A program made the translations under genes and the position numbers. From positions 62,001 through 126,000 of the forward strand of contig JABSRP010000019.1 of assembly GCA_013215145.1 (NCBI GenBank): a stretch of 64,000 nucleotides of DNA, in the 5' to 3' direction. The notes under the pieces were generated by a model. That model did not search any database. It saw only the letters and a program-made list of their open reading frames with translations, and was not told where the DNA came from. This document shows, piece by piece, positions 1-8,589 of the stretch (position 1 is its first letter; the number at the start of each line of letters is the position of its first letter). This stretch comes from Pseudobacteriovorax sp. Lineage in GTDB: Bacteria > Bdellovibrionota_B > Oligoflexia > Oligoflexales > Oligoflexaceae.

Positions 1-52
1 GCAGATTGGGCGCAAAGTTCCCTTCAGCATAAGGGTCATCGGAAGCAGTCAT
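1..52 (-). CDS. Partial 5' end, possible carotenoid oxygenase
   Basis: Only the first 17 codons of a minus-strand gene are inside the window. They read MTASDDPYAEGNFAPN and run off the left edge. The 'PY.EGNFAP' pattern resembles the N-terminus of the carotenoid oxygenase (RPE65-like) family, where a similar phrase precedes the first blade of the propeller. The ribosome site upstream is weak. Family assignment from so few residues is a guess. Confidence 0.3.
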   Translation of the reverse strand, partial: MTASDDPYAEGNFAPNL

Positions 53-80
53 AGGTATGTTTAGGTCAGAGTACCAATTC

Positions 81-101
81 TGACAGGGCGGTGCCCTGTC
101 A
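81..101 (-). terminator. Perfect 9-bp hairpin after the P5C dehydrogenase gene
   Basis: TGACAGGGC and GCCCTGTCA flank a GGT loop just downstream of the minus-strand stop at 107. No U-run follows, so this may be a weak or Rho-assisted terminator, or a processing hairpin, rather than a classic intrinsic terminator. It lies between the dehydrogenase and the next minus-strand gene at 52. Confidence 0.45.
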
Positions 102-106
102 GTCAA

Positions 107-1738
107 TTATTGATCCATAAAAGGATAACGATAATCAGTGATTGACTGAAAATTCTCTTTGACTGTACGAAATGATACAAATCGCAAAAGATTGAGTTTG
201 CTGCCTGCCTTGTCGTTGGTTCCCGAGGCCCTTGCACCGCCAAAGGGCTGTTGACCGACGACAGCCCCTGTGGGTTTGTCGTTGATGTAGAAGTTACCAG
301 CGGCGTTTTCGAGGGATTTTGTCATCTTGTCAATAACGAGGCGATCCTTCGCAAAAATTGCGCCGGTGAGCGCATATTTTGTGCTGCTATCACACATTTT
401 GAGTGTTTCATCTAAATCGTCATCGGCGTAAACAAATACAGTTAGGATGGGGCCAAAAATCTCTTCCACCATTGAAGGGTAAGTGGCAGACTTTGCTTCA
501 ATTATAGTGGGCTTGATGAAGAACCCTTTGCTGTCGTCATACTCACCACCGGCAATAATTTCGGCGCCGCTGTCTGCGCCCGCGCGGTCGATATAACCTT
601 TAATCTTATCGAAGGACCGTCGGTCGATCACGGCGCCCATAAACAAGCTCAAATCGCTAGTGACATCTCCCATAGTGATGCTCTGGCAAGTTTCGACTAG
701 TTTTGGTTTGAGTTTGGCCCAGAGTGATTGAGGAATGTAGGCCCGAGAAGCAGCGGAGCATTTTTGTCCTTGGTATTCGAAAGCCCCTCGGATGAGAGCC
801 GTGCTCAGTTCATCAACATCGGCGGAATTGTGGGCGAAGACAAAATCTTTACCACCGGTTTCACCGACGATGCGTGGGTACTGACGATAGCGATCGATGT
901 TTGTTCCTACCTCTTTCCAAAGATAGTTGAAGGTCGCCGTCGAGCCGGTAAAGTGTATGCTCGAAAGGTTTTCGTTCGGTAGCAAGACAGAGCTAATGTC
1001 CTGCGGATCCCCAGGTAGAAAGTTAATAACTCCCTTAGGCAGTCCTGCCTCTTCGAGAATTTTCATCCCAATCCATGCGCCTAACATCGACGTCGGCGAT
1101 GGTTTCCAAATGACACTGCAACCCATAAGAGCGGGTGCTGTGGGGAGATTCACCGCAATGGAGGTAAAATTGAAGGGTGCTATGGCGTATACAAAGCCCT
1201 CGAGACCTCTGACTTCTGTGCGGTTCCACATGCCAGCATCGGATTTAGGCTGCTCGGAGTAGATTTGCTCGGCGAATTTGACGTTGTATCGGAAAAAATC
1301 AATCAACTCGCAAGCAGCATCGATTTCTGCTTGATGGCAGGTTTTTGATTGTCCCAGCATAGTGGCTGCATTCATTTCCGACCGGTATTTATGCGTTAGG
1401 AGTTCGGCAGCCTTTAGAAATACACTTGCTCTGGCTTCCCAAGGCAGGGCTGCCCAGCTCTGACGCGCATTGAGAGCTGCGTCAATAGCTAATTGCGCAT
1501 GCTCTTTAGTGGCAAGGCTTGATTCGGCTAAAACGTGCTTGTGATCGTGAGGACATATTACCGGCTCTTTTGAATCGGTGTAAATATGTTCGCCGTTGAT
1601 GACTAGTGGAATTTGAGTTTTTTCGGCCTTCAAATGGGCTATTGCCTCTTCCAACTGCTTGCGCTCGAGACTACCCACCCTGTAGGGCTTGACGGGTTCG
1701 TTTACCGGGTCTGGAATGGTTGATCTGGCGTTGGTCAT
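107..1738 (-). CDS. pruA: 1-pyrroline-5-carboxylate dehydrogenase (ALDH4 type)
   Basis: NAD-dependent oxidation of glutamate-gamma-semialdehyde (P5C) to glutamate, the second step of proline catabolism in the cytoplasm. The 543-residue protein has the aldehyde dehydrogenase landmarks: APFNF near 187, FTGST near 263, the general base Glu293 in GETGGKDF and the catalytic Cys327 in GQKCSAASRAY. Length and the stand-alone form fit the eukaryote-like ALDH4A1 group rather than bifunctional PutA. The ATG at 1738 is chosen because AGGGA sits just upstream; a longer reading to 1801 has no ribosome site. No proline dehydrogenase gene is visible beside it. Confidence 0.9.
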   Translation of the reverse strand: MTNARSTIPDPVNEPVKPYRVGSLERKQLEEAIAHLKAEKTQIPLVINGEHIYTDSKEPVICPHDHKHVLAESSLATKEHAQLAIDAALNARQSWAALPWEARASVFLKAAELLTHKYRSEMNAATMLGQSKTCHQAEIDAACELIDFFRYNVKFAEQIYSEQPKSDAGMWNRTEVRGLEGFVYAIAPFNFTSIAVNLPTAPALMGCSVIWKPSPTSMLGAWIGMKILEEAGLPKGVINFLPGDPQDISSVLLPNENLSSIHFTGSTATFNYLWKEVGTNIDRYRQYPRIVGETGGKDFVFAHNSADVDELSTALIRGAFEYQGQKCSAASRAYIPQSLWAKLKPKLVETCQSITMGDVTSDLSLFMGAVIDRRSFDKIKGYIDRAGADSGAEIIAGGEYDDSKGFFIKPTIIEAKSATYPSMVEEIFGPILTVFVYADDDLDETLKMCDSSTKYALTGAIFAKDRLVIDKMTKSLENAAGNFYINDKPTGAVVGQQPFGGARASGTNDKAGSKLNLLRFVSFRTVKENFQSITDYRYPFMDQ

Positions 1739-1865
1739 GTGGTCCCTTTCACTGAATGGTTTCTCGGGTCCACATCTTATGCTACCAACGTAAAAAGGCA
1801 AGTGATTGAACCTTGTCCTATGCTAAAATATGTCGATTAAGCGAAAAATCGAGAGGAATTCTCCT

Positions 1866-2879
1866 ATGGCCTTGCGTCTTCTGATCCTAGTTGCGCTGTT
1901 ATTACCCTCTGTGAGCTACTGCATTCCGGAAGAGGACATTCCCGAATCATACGACTCGTTGGTTTGGGCTTTTTACGAAAAGCATACTGAAGCCCGTCAG
2001 TTTAGCTCTCATGATGGCCGCAACATCTATTATTATTTAGTTAATCAAGACGATAAGTCTGCAGAAAAAGCCTATGTATTTGTCTCGCCCGGTCGCACAG
2101 AATCCTCATTTAAATACGCCGAGCTTGTTTATGATTTGTATCAAGAAGGGTTCAGCCTAATACTTATAGATCATAGAGGGCAGGGTAAATCCAATCGTTT
2201 GAGTGCCAACTTTGGTGTGAGTTATGTTGATACATTCGAAGACTATGTAAAAGACTTAGAAGTTCTTTTCCTGCAGGAACTCAAACTTGATGATAAGCCA
2301 AAATTTGTTTGGGCTCACTCAATGGGAGCTCACATTGTTAGTCGATTCATTTTGAAGCATCCGACCTATTTTGATCGTCTTGTTTTAAGCTCCCCAATGT
2401 TCGACATGAAAACGGCTCCGCTACCCGAATTATTTGCTTACTGGTTGTTTCGGGTTCCTAGTCTGCTGGGCTTTGGTGAGAACTATTTCTTCGGACAAAC
2501 CGAGTATATTCCAGGAGAAGTCTACCGGGGTACCAGCAGTACGATAAGGTATGAAGCTATGATTAAAAAACGCAACCAGTACCCGAAAGAATGGATCGGT
2601 GGTGTTAGCTTTCATTGGCTAGCAGAATCTATAGTTTCTTGCGAATATATCTTAGAGCGAGCCCATGAGCTGACTCAACCGATCTTGATGCTACAGGGTG
2701 GATCCGATGGGGTTGTGGATCTTGAAGGGCAAACTTATGTCTGTCAAAAAGCAAAGAACTGCGATCTCAAGGTGTTTCCCAAGGCGGCTCATGAAATCTT
2801 GAATGAGGTCGATGTGATTAGGAAACCAGCTTACGACGCTGTACTGTCATTTTTTAATGAACACTGGCAGGCAGGGTAG
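1866..2879 (+). CDS. Exported alpha/beta hydrolase, lysophospholipase (PldB-like)
   Basis: A 337-residue serine hydrolase of the monoacylglycerol lipase/lysophospholipase L2 group. Signal-peptide-like residues 1-18 suggest export. The nucleophile elbow AHSMGAH places Ser152; HRGQGKS near 103 is typical of PldB-like enzymes, and the acid and histidine are likely in QGGSDGVVD and AAHEILNE. The start at 1866 is supported by AGAGGA about 9 bases upstream, so an upstream ATG at 1830 is less likely. It stands alone, divergent from pruA and convergent with the peroxiredoxin gene. Substrate is not determinable from sequence. Confidence 0.8.
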   Translation: MALRLLILVALLLPSVSYCIPEEDIPESYDSLVWAFYEKHTEARQFSSHDGRNIYYYLVNQDDKSAEKAYVFVSPGRTESSFKYAELVYDLYQEGFSLILIDHRGQGKSNRLSANFGVSYVDTFEDYVKDLEVLFLQELKLDDKPKFVWAHSMGAHIVSRFILKHPTYFDRLVLSSPMFDMKTAPLPELFAYWLFRVPSLLGFGENYFFGQTEYIPGEVYRGTSSTIRYEAMIKKRNQYPKEWIGGVSFHWLAESIVSCEYILERAHELTQPILMLQGGSDGVVDLEGQTYVCQKAKNCDLKVFPKAAHEILNEVDVIRKPAYDAVLSFFNEHWQAG

Positions 2880-2881
2880 TA

Positions 2882-2901
2882 AGGCGGCTCTTTGACCGCC
2901 T
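2882..2901. terminator. Hairpin between convergent hydrolase and peroxiredoxin genes
   Basis: AGGCGG and CCGCCT are separated by 8 bases in the 32-base gap between convergent stop codons. There is little U-run on either strand. It could serve both directions. Confidence 0.45.
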
Positions 2902-2911
2902 CAATTAAGTC

Positions 2912-3490
2912 TTAAGAGAAGTAGCTTTTTAGGCCAGATTGATCAGGCTTCATGGCCTTATCACCGTCAGTCCAGTTTGCAGGGCAAACCTCTCCGTGCT
3001 CCTCAGTGAATGCTAAAGCATCAACCAAGCGTAGAAACTCGTCTACATTCCGGCCAAGTGGTAGATCGTTAACTGTCTGTTGTCTAACCATTCCTTGTGA
3101 ATCAATGAGGAAAGCGCCTCGTAGAGCAACGCCGTCGTCTGGAATGAGAACGTCATAGTCGCGAGCAATAGTTTTGTTGATATCAGCGACGATGGGGTAG
3201 GTGACGCCTTCGATTCCGCCTTCAGATTTTGGAGTGTTTAACCAAGCCAAGTGACTGAATTGACTATCGATTGATACACCAATAACTTCGGTATTTTTGC
3301 TGCGGAAATCCTCTAGTTTTTCCTGAAACGCATGTAGTTCGGTAGGACATACAAACGTGAAATCAAGGGGGTAGAAGAATAAAAGCACATTTTTTCCGCG
3401 GTAATCGGAAAGAGAGATTTCTTTAAAGTCTTTGTTGACGACGGCAGTGGCTGTGAAATCTGGTGCTGGTTTGTTTACTAGTACGCCCAT
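2912..3490 (-). CDS. Typical 2-Cys peroxiredoxin (AhpC/TSA family)
   Basis: Thiol peroxidase reducing hydrogen peroxide and organic peroxides in the cytoplasm. The 192-residue protein carries the peroxidatic Cys48 in FTFVCPTE, preceded by FFYPLDFTF, and the resolving Cys169 in GEVCPANW, the pattern of the dimer-forming typical 2-Cys class. The start at 3490 follows AAGGAG; a longer reading to 3532 has no ribosome site. No AhpF-type reductase is adjacent, so the reductant is probably thioredoxin. Confidence 0.92.
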   Translation of the reverse strand: MGVLVNKPAPDFTATAVVNKDFKEISLSDYRGKNVLLFFYPLDFTFVCPTELHAFQEKLEDFRSKNTEVIGVSIDSQFSHLAWLNTPKSEGGIEGVTYPIVADINKTIARDYDVLIPDDGVALRGAFLIDSQGMVRQQTVNDLPLGRNVDEFLRLVDALAFTEEHGEVCPANWTDGDKAMKPDQSGLKSYFS

Positions 3491-3799
3491 CGGGAACTCC
3501 TTAGCTTGAATAAAATGTGAATACCTAGACACTCGATCGAATCATAGTTCCGAATTCTTGTCAATCATGTCGATTGGATGGAACTTATCTCGAGACATAC
3601 ACTGATAGATTTAACAATTTCTTATGCTTAAGGCTTCACAATTATACGCAGTATGGGGGTTGTAAGAGAGCAGTTTATATACTGTATTTGCTGCTTAAAG
3701 TAAAGAAATTTATTATTTTCGGGATGTCTTGACAAGATCCCCAGCGGTATTACCCTATAAGTGAGGGTCATCCTCAAAACTTTCAATGGAGGAATCCAT
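3491..3799. other. Divergent intergenic region, peroxiredoxin / HPF
   Basis: About 310 bases between two divergent genes. It holds a good TTGACA box for the plus-strand gene (listed separately). I see no credible small gene, and no clear OxyR-like operator that I could define by eye. Confidence 0.5.
3729..3756 (+). promoter_or_regulatory. Probable sigma-70 promoter of the hibernation factor gene
   Basis: TTGACA at 3729-3734 is a perfect -35. A 16-base spacer leads to TACCCT at 3751-3756; an alternative -10, TATAAG at 3756-3761, would need a 21-base spacer. The start codon is at 3800. Confidence 0.5.
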
Positions 3800-4159
3800 A
3801 TGCAATTCAGAACTACTTTCCTACACATGGACCGCAGTGAAGCTATTGAAGCCTTTGCCGCCAAGAAAATTGGCGCTAAAATTGAACGTTTAAGTCAATC
3901 TCCGACTAGTGTCCATGTGACATTTCTCGTAGAGAAAGATCAGCATATTGTTAAGCTAAGCCTGCAAGAGAGCGGCACCGATGATGTGGCTCTTCAATCT
4001 CAAAATGGTGATATGTATGCAGCGATAAACAAATTAGCCGATCAACTAGACAAGTTGCTGCGCCGCAAAAAAGACAAAAGGATCCGGGGTCGTGTCATCG
4101 ACAAGGAAACCAAACTGGAGAAATTTACTCCAGCTGTAGAGGAAGCTATCGAGGCTTAA
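3800..4159 (+). CDS. hpf: Ribosome hibernation promoting factor, short form
   Basis: A 119-residue protein of the HPF/RaiA (sigma-54 modulation, S30AE) family, which binds the 30S decoding centre and promotes ribosome inactivation in stationary phase. It has the beta-alpha-beta-beta-beta-alpha layout, the characteristic HVTFLVEKDQHIVKL-type strand, DMYAAINKLADQLDKLLRR in the last helix and the basic KKDKRIRG tail. It lacks the dimerising C-terminal domain of long HPF. GGAGGA 7 bases before the ATG fixes the start. A strong terminator follows, so it is probably monocistronic. Confidence 0.88.
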   Translation: MQFRTTFLHMDRSEAIEAFAAKKIGAKIERLSQSPTSVHVTFLVEKDQHIVKLSLQESGTDDVALQSQNGDMYAAINKLADQLDKLLRRKKDKRIRGRVIDKETKLEKFTPAVEEAIEA

Positions 4160-4174
4160 TAAAATCGCCAACAC

Positions 4175-4211
4175 GCCCCTTGGAAGGATTCTAAGGGGCT
4201 TTTCTTTTTTT
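4175..4211 (+). terminator. Intrinsic terminator after hpf
   Basis: GCCCCTT (4175-4181) pairs with AAGGGGC (4193-4199) and is followed by TTTTCTTTTTTT. Confidence 0.85.
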
Positions 4212-4224
4212 ACATGGAGACTTA

Positions 4225-4662
4225 ATGAAAGACTGGCAAGGTAATATGCGGGTAAAAGTCTGTACCATCTCGCCTTATGACTCAGTTCGCAAAGCCTACG
4301 AAGTTATGACAGCAAGAAACATCCGTCATTTGCTCGTCACCGATGCGCAAAAGCTATGTGGTGTGATCTCAGACCGCGACGTCCTTAAGGCAACAAGCAC
4401 AGATGAAGGAGGAATATTCTCGTTCCCGAAAAAAACCGTTGACCAGATCATGATGTCCGATCTGAAGACTTGCCAATACACTGCAGATACCGAGACCATT
4501 TGTGAGGTGATGTTGGCAAACAAAATAGATTGCGTTCCGATCCTTGACGGTGATGTCATCAAAGGCCTTATAACGAGCACGGACTTGGTTAGACTGCTTA
4601 AGCAGATAGATCAGGGCCGCAATAGAAAAGCCTTCGATGTTGCTATTGAGGAAAGCACCTAA
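4225..4662 (+). CDS. CBS-pair domain protein
   Basis: A 145-residue stand-alone protein made of two CBS motifs (about residues 8-62 and 72-130), a module that commonly binds adenosyl ligands. Typical phrases are IRHLLVTDAQKLCGVISDRD in the first and IDCVPILDGDVIKGLITSTD in the second. No catalytic domain is present. GGAG precedes the ATG by 5 bases. It lies 35 bases upstream of a LysR gene on the same strand and may be co-transcribed with it. The regulated partner cannot be told from sequence. Confidence 0.85.
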   Translation: MKDWQGNMRVKVCTISPYDSVRKAYEVMTARNIRHLLVTDAQKLCGVISDRDVLKATSTDEGGIFSFPKKTVDQIMMSDLKTCQYTADTETICEVMLANKIDCVPILDGDVIKGLITSTDLVRLLKQIDQGRNRKAFDVAIEEST

Positions 4663-4697
4663 GGCCTAAACGTCGAACCTATGTTAGGCAAACCTTC

Positions 4698-5525
4698 ATG
4701 GACATTCGCACACGGGATCTGAAAAATTTTTTAGCTGCCAGCCGCGCAAAAACCATAAGCCAAGCTGCGAAAACACTTGGAATTAGCCAACCAGCCTTAT
4801 CAGAATCAATAAAACGCCTAGAAGGCGAGATTGGAACCACATTATTTTATCGCTCCCGTGTCGGGATCGAACTTACACCCTCTGGAAGGGATTTTGTAGC
4901 CAAAAGTAAACTGGTATTCTCAGCCATGGCTGATCTTAGACTAGAGCACCATGCTGCGACGTCAGGTAAAAGGCATATCAAGCTTGGTATTCATTCCTCA
5001 GTGGCCCAATTTCTTTTGCCACCGGTTTTATCGCAACTCGAGGATGAAGGGCTAAAACTGAACTTGGAGTTGCATCACGACTCCTCTAGATCCATCCAAC
5101 ACGATCTTCAGAATGGTCTTTTAGACCTGGGGATCGTAATCAATCCCAGTAGGGTCCAGGATATTGTCATCAAGCCTATCGCTCAGGATACAGTGAAGGT
5201 TTGGGTTTCTCCAGAAAAATCCCCGATTGACTGCGTCATTGGTAATCACGAATTGGTTCAGACACAAGCAATCCTGCGAAAATGGTCCAACAAAAATGCG
5301 GAAGTCTTTCATACGACTTCCTTAGAGTTGGTCTGCCGCATGGTTGTGGCAGGTCTTGGGTACGGTATTATTCCCGAGCGGGTTGTGAGGCAAAATACAC
5401 CTCAGCTTAAAATGCTAGATGACAGTCCGTCTTTCCAAGATAAAATATGCATGGTTTATCGTCCTGAGTTTGGTAAACATCCCGTAGAAAGGCAGTTGAT
5501 AAGGGCCATGGAAGCCTTTCAATGA
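4698..5525 (+). CDS. LysR-family transcriptional regulator
   Basis: A 275-residue DNA-binding regulator. The N-terminal winged helix-turn-helix spans about residues 4-62 (ISQAAKTLGISQPALSESIK is the HTH), and the rest is a periplasmic-binding-like effector domain. It is shorter than the usual ~300 residues. The 3' end overlaps the convergent RND pump gene by 7 bases. LysR regulators often act on a divergent neighbour; here the arrangement does not show the target. Effector unknown. Confidence 0.88.
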   Translation: MDIRTRDLKNFLAASRAKTISQAAKTLGISQPALSESIKRLEGEIGTTLFYRSRVGIELTPSGRDFVAKSKLVFSAMADLRLEHHAATSGKRHIKLGIHSSVAQFLLPPVLSQLEDEGLKLNLELHHDSSRSIQHDLQNGLLDLGIVINPSRVQDIVIKPIAQDTVKVWVSPEKSPIDCVIGNHELVQTQAILRKWSNKNAEVFHTTSLELVCRMVVAGLGYGIIPERVVRQNTPQLKMLDDSPSFQDKICMVYRPEFGKHPVERQLIRAMEAFQ

Positions 5526-8500
5526 GAGGGCTTCCGTTCCAATACAGTCCAAAAAGAGATAAATGCAGGAAGAAAAAACACAGAAAAGAACGTGGCAACG
5601 GCAAGTCCCCATCCTAATACCAAAGCAATTGGTTGGACGAAGGGGTCAAAGCCCCCGGCTCCATAAATACTGGGCAAGAGTCCAATTAGGGTTGTGATCA
5701 GTATGGGTCTCAATCGTCTGCGTCCTGAGCGTACAATAGCCTCAGTTAGAGAGCGTCCCTTTTTTATCTCTTCTTGAATAAAGCTCAGCATGATGATGCT
5801 AACATTGACCACAACACCAGAAAGACCAACCACTCCTATAAGACCCATGAGAGATAGTGGGGTGTTATGAAGAGTTAATGACCAGACCACTCCGATTAAT
5901 CCAAATGGAATGGCCAGTAATACTAAAAAGGGATAGAGCAATGAGTTAAACGATAAGCTGATAACCATAAAAATCATGAGTACAGCCAATATATAAAGGC
6001 GCATGGTGTCTTTGAGAGTCTCTAACCGGTCCCTTTCACCTCCCCCTGTTTCAATTTTTACCGACTTAAAGCTTTTCGAAAGTTCAGCAACCATTGGTGC
6101 AATCTGATCATTCGCTAGTTTTCCTGAGGTGACCTTTTCATCAACCTCGCCAAAGAGAGTGATGGTACGGACCCCATCTAGTCTCTGAATCGAGGACGGT
6201 CCGAGCTCTTCGTTGACGCTGACAAAGACTTTGATAGGTACGGCCTGGCCAATTCTGTTTCGCACCCGCAAGTCAAGAATTTGCTCTACTGTTCGTGTCG
6301 GATCGTCTGCGATGCCAACCAACAACTCAACCTTTTCATTGTTTTTTAAAATCTCGCTGGTTACGATGCCCGTGGAAGCGGCAAAAATGGTCCGAGAGAT
6401 TTTTGTTGGATCAACACCTTCGGCAACAGCCAGATTATTGTCGATAATAAAACGATACTTTTTAGTGTTGCCATCGACATCGGTTTCTAAGCTATTGACG
6501 CCATCTATGGTACTAATGGACTGTTTTAACCTTTCGGCCACTTGCTTAGACTCTTCAAAGTCGCGGCCTGTGATCTGAAATTGTATTGGTTTGCCAATAG
6601 GTGGGCCAGGGCGCGAGATACTTACAGACGTCTTTGCATCGAATTCCAATGAAAAGTCTTTACAAACTTGTCTTATATTGGCCACCAGAGCTTTTTCTCT
6701 TTCAATGAAACTTGAATCAGAGGGAAAAATGATCGATATTTGTGCCAAATGTGATCCATTCTGTCGACTACCGCCAGCTCCCCCGGTGATGACTTCACCG
6801 ACTTCAGCGTAGAGACTATCGAAGTCTCCGCCAGAGATGGCTTCCAATCGCTTGCTAAGAATATTGCTCACCTCAGCTGTCTTTTCGATGGGCGTATTGC
6901 GCGCAACCTCCATGCGGATATTGAGTCCCGTGAGACCCGTGGCAGGAAAAAGTGTGAACCTTGAGAACAGATTGCCCATTTGTGCCATACTACCGCCAAA
7001 AATGCCGATGAAAATGATCAGCATCAACCAACGATTGCGAATAGACCAGTTCAAATACTTGGTGTATTTAGGCTCAATCAAAGTAAAAATGGACGTTTTC
7101 TTCTTAGCTCTGGTTTTCATGATCTCAGAGGCGTGGACAGGCAATATGATAAGAGCCTCTAAAATTGAAACCGCTAGCATGACAATGACGGTTAGGGGTA
7201 TCACGCTAATGAATTGGCCCATGATACCTTTCATAAATAATATCGGAAAGAAAGCAAATACGGTGGTTAGGACTGTGGCCACAACAGGTGCTGCAATTTC
7301 GCTGGCTCCCTTGATTGCTGCTTCTACCGGGGAAAGTCCTGCCTCCAAATGAGAGTAAATGTTTTCGCAGACCACGATGGCATCATCAACAAGCATGCCT
7401 AAAACCACTATCATCCCAATTAGGACCAGGGTATTCATCGTGGAGCCTAATAAGTATAGAATGGCAATGCCACCAATGATCGCTACAGGAATTCCGATGG
7501 AGGTGACTATGGCTGAGCGAAAGTCGAGATTGATAATCAAAACGACGAGAACCAAAAAGAGTCCAAAAAGAGCATTGGTAGACACGGTCGTCAAACTATT
7601 TCGGACGCGAAGTGACTCGTCTGTATAAAGCTTGTATGAGAGCTCAGGAGGTAAACTGTCTTTATAGGAGTCCAAGGCAAGCTTTACCCCTTCCACTGTT
7701 TCGACGATATCTGCAGTCGGCGATTTCACAATTGTCATAAGCACCGCATTTTCCCCGGCGAAGGAGCTGATTTTTTGCGATACTTCGGTATCGAAGCTTA
7801 TCTTGGCAACATCTTTAAGCGAAACTGATTGACCGGAATCATTAGATCTTAGGACAAAGTCATTGAGTGCTTCAATGGTGGAGTAATCTCGGCCAATGGT
7901 AAGGTTTGTTGCCTCATCCTCACTTTCAAACAGCCCTCCTGGCTTTTGCCTTGCCCAACCACCTACTGAGCTAATCATCTCTATCAGTGTCATATCGAAT
8001 TTATCAAGGGATTGAGGGTTTGCCTGAATCTTGAGTTGTAGGTCATTTAATCCCGAGTACGAGACACTCTGAACTCCATCAAGTTTATTCAGATAGTCCT
8101 TCATTTTTTCTACTTCTAGTTTCATAGCAAGAGGTGCGAGCTCGCCGTAAAGAGCCAATCTTAGAACAGGCAAATTAATTGCCTTGATTTCTGTGACGAA
8201 TGGATCCTCTACATTTTCGGGAAGGTCATTGACTTCTCCAACCTTGCGCCTGATTTCATCAATGATTTCATCTACATCGGGGTAAGTGTCATCTATTTCT
8301 ACGGAGATGGCTCCGGCTCCAGAAAATGACACCGACCTATATTCTTTGATGCCATCCACCTCGGCGATTTTTTCCTCGATAGGATCAATGATTAATTCCT
8401 CGACATCTGTGGGGGAGGCACCGGGAAAAAATGCTGAAACAGCGACTCGATTAAAATTGACGTTAGGTCTAGCTTCGCGTTGGAGCTCAGTTAAGCTCAT

Positions 8501-8578
8501 GAATCCGAAAATGACAATAATTGCTGTGGCATAGTGAATAAAGAGCCTTCGTTTATGGAGCAGTCTAAAAATATTCAA
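5519..8578 (-). CDS. RND-family efflux transporter permease
   Basis: A 1019-residue inner-membrane proton-driven transporter of the AcrB/MexB (HAE1-like) superfamily. It has the expected 12-helix layout with two large periplasmic loops; the TM4 motif GMLVDDAIVVCEN carries the paired acidic residues Asp398 and Asp399 used for proton relay. The start codon is TTG at 8578, chosen because GGGTGG lies 7 bases upstream and the protein then begins directly with the family's N-terminal helix. It sits 11 bases downstream of a TolC-like gene, so the two form an operon, but no periplasmic adaptor gene is seen. Substrate unknown. Confidence 0.9.
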   Translation of the reverse strand: MNIFRLLHKRRLFIHYATAIIVIFGFMSLTELQREARPNVNFNRVAVSAFFPGASPTDVEELIIDPIEEKIAEVDGIKEYRSVSFSGAGAISVEIDDTYPDVDEIIDEIRRKVGEVNDLPENVEDPFVTEIKAINLPVLRLALYGELAPLAMKLEVEKMKDYLNKLDGVQSVSYSGLNDLQLKIQANPQSLDKFDMTLIEMISSVGGWARQKPGGLFESEDEATNLTIGRDYSTIEALNDFVLRSNDSGQSVSLKDVAKISFDTEVSQKISSFAGENAVLMTIVKSPTADIVETVEGVKLALDSYKDSLPPELSYKLYTDESLRVRNSLTTVSTNALFGLFLVLVVLIINLDFRSAIVTSIGIPVAIIGGIAILYLLGSTMNTLVLIGMIVVLGMLVDDAIVVCENIYSHLEAGLSPVEAAIKGASEIAAPVVATVLTTVFAFFPILFMKGIMGQFISVIPLTVIVMLAVSILEALIILPVHASEIMKTRAKKKTSIFTLIEPKYTKYLNWSIRNRWLMLIIFIGIFGGSMAQMGNLFSRFTLFPATGLTGLNIRMEVARNTPIEKTAEVSNILSKRLEAISGGDFDSLYAEVGEVITGGAGGSRQNGSHLAQISIIFPSDSSFIEREKALVANIRQVCKDFSLEFDAKTSVSISRPGPPIGKPIQFQITGRDFEESKQVAERLKQSISTIDGVNSLETDVDGNTKKYRFIIDNNLAVAEGVDPTKISRTIFAASTGIVTSEILKNNEKVELLVGIADDPTRTVEQILDLRVRNRIGQAVPIKVFVSVNEELGPSSIQRLDGVRTITLFGEVDEKVTSGKLANDQIAPMVAELSKSFKSVKIETGGGERDRLETLKDTMRLYILAVLMIFMVISLSFNSLLYPFLVLLAIPFGLIGVVWSLTLHNTPLSLMGLIGVVGLSGVVVNVSIIMLSFIQEEIKKGRSLTEAIVRSGRRRLRPILITTLIGLLPSIYGAGGFDPFVQPIALVLGWGLAVATFFSVFFLPAFISFWTVLERKPSH

Positions 8579-8589
8579 ATTACCACCCT

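Noticed and set aside
1035..1262. Open frames on both strands inside the P5C dehydrogenase gene
   Set aside because: They lack ribosome sites and lie fully inside a well-supported enzyme gene.
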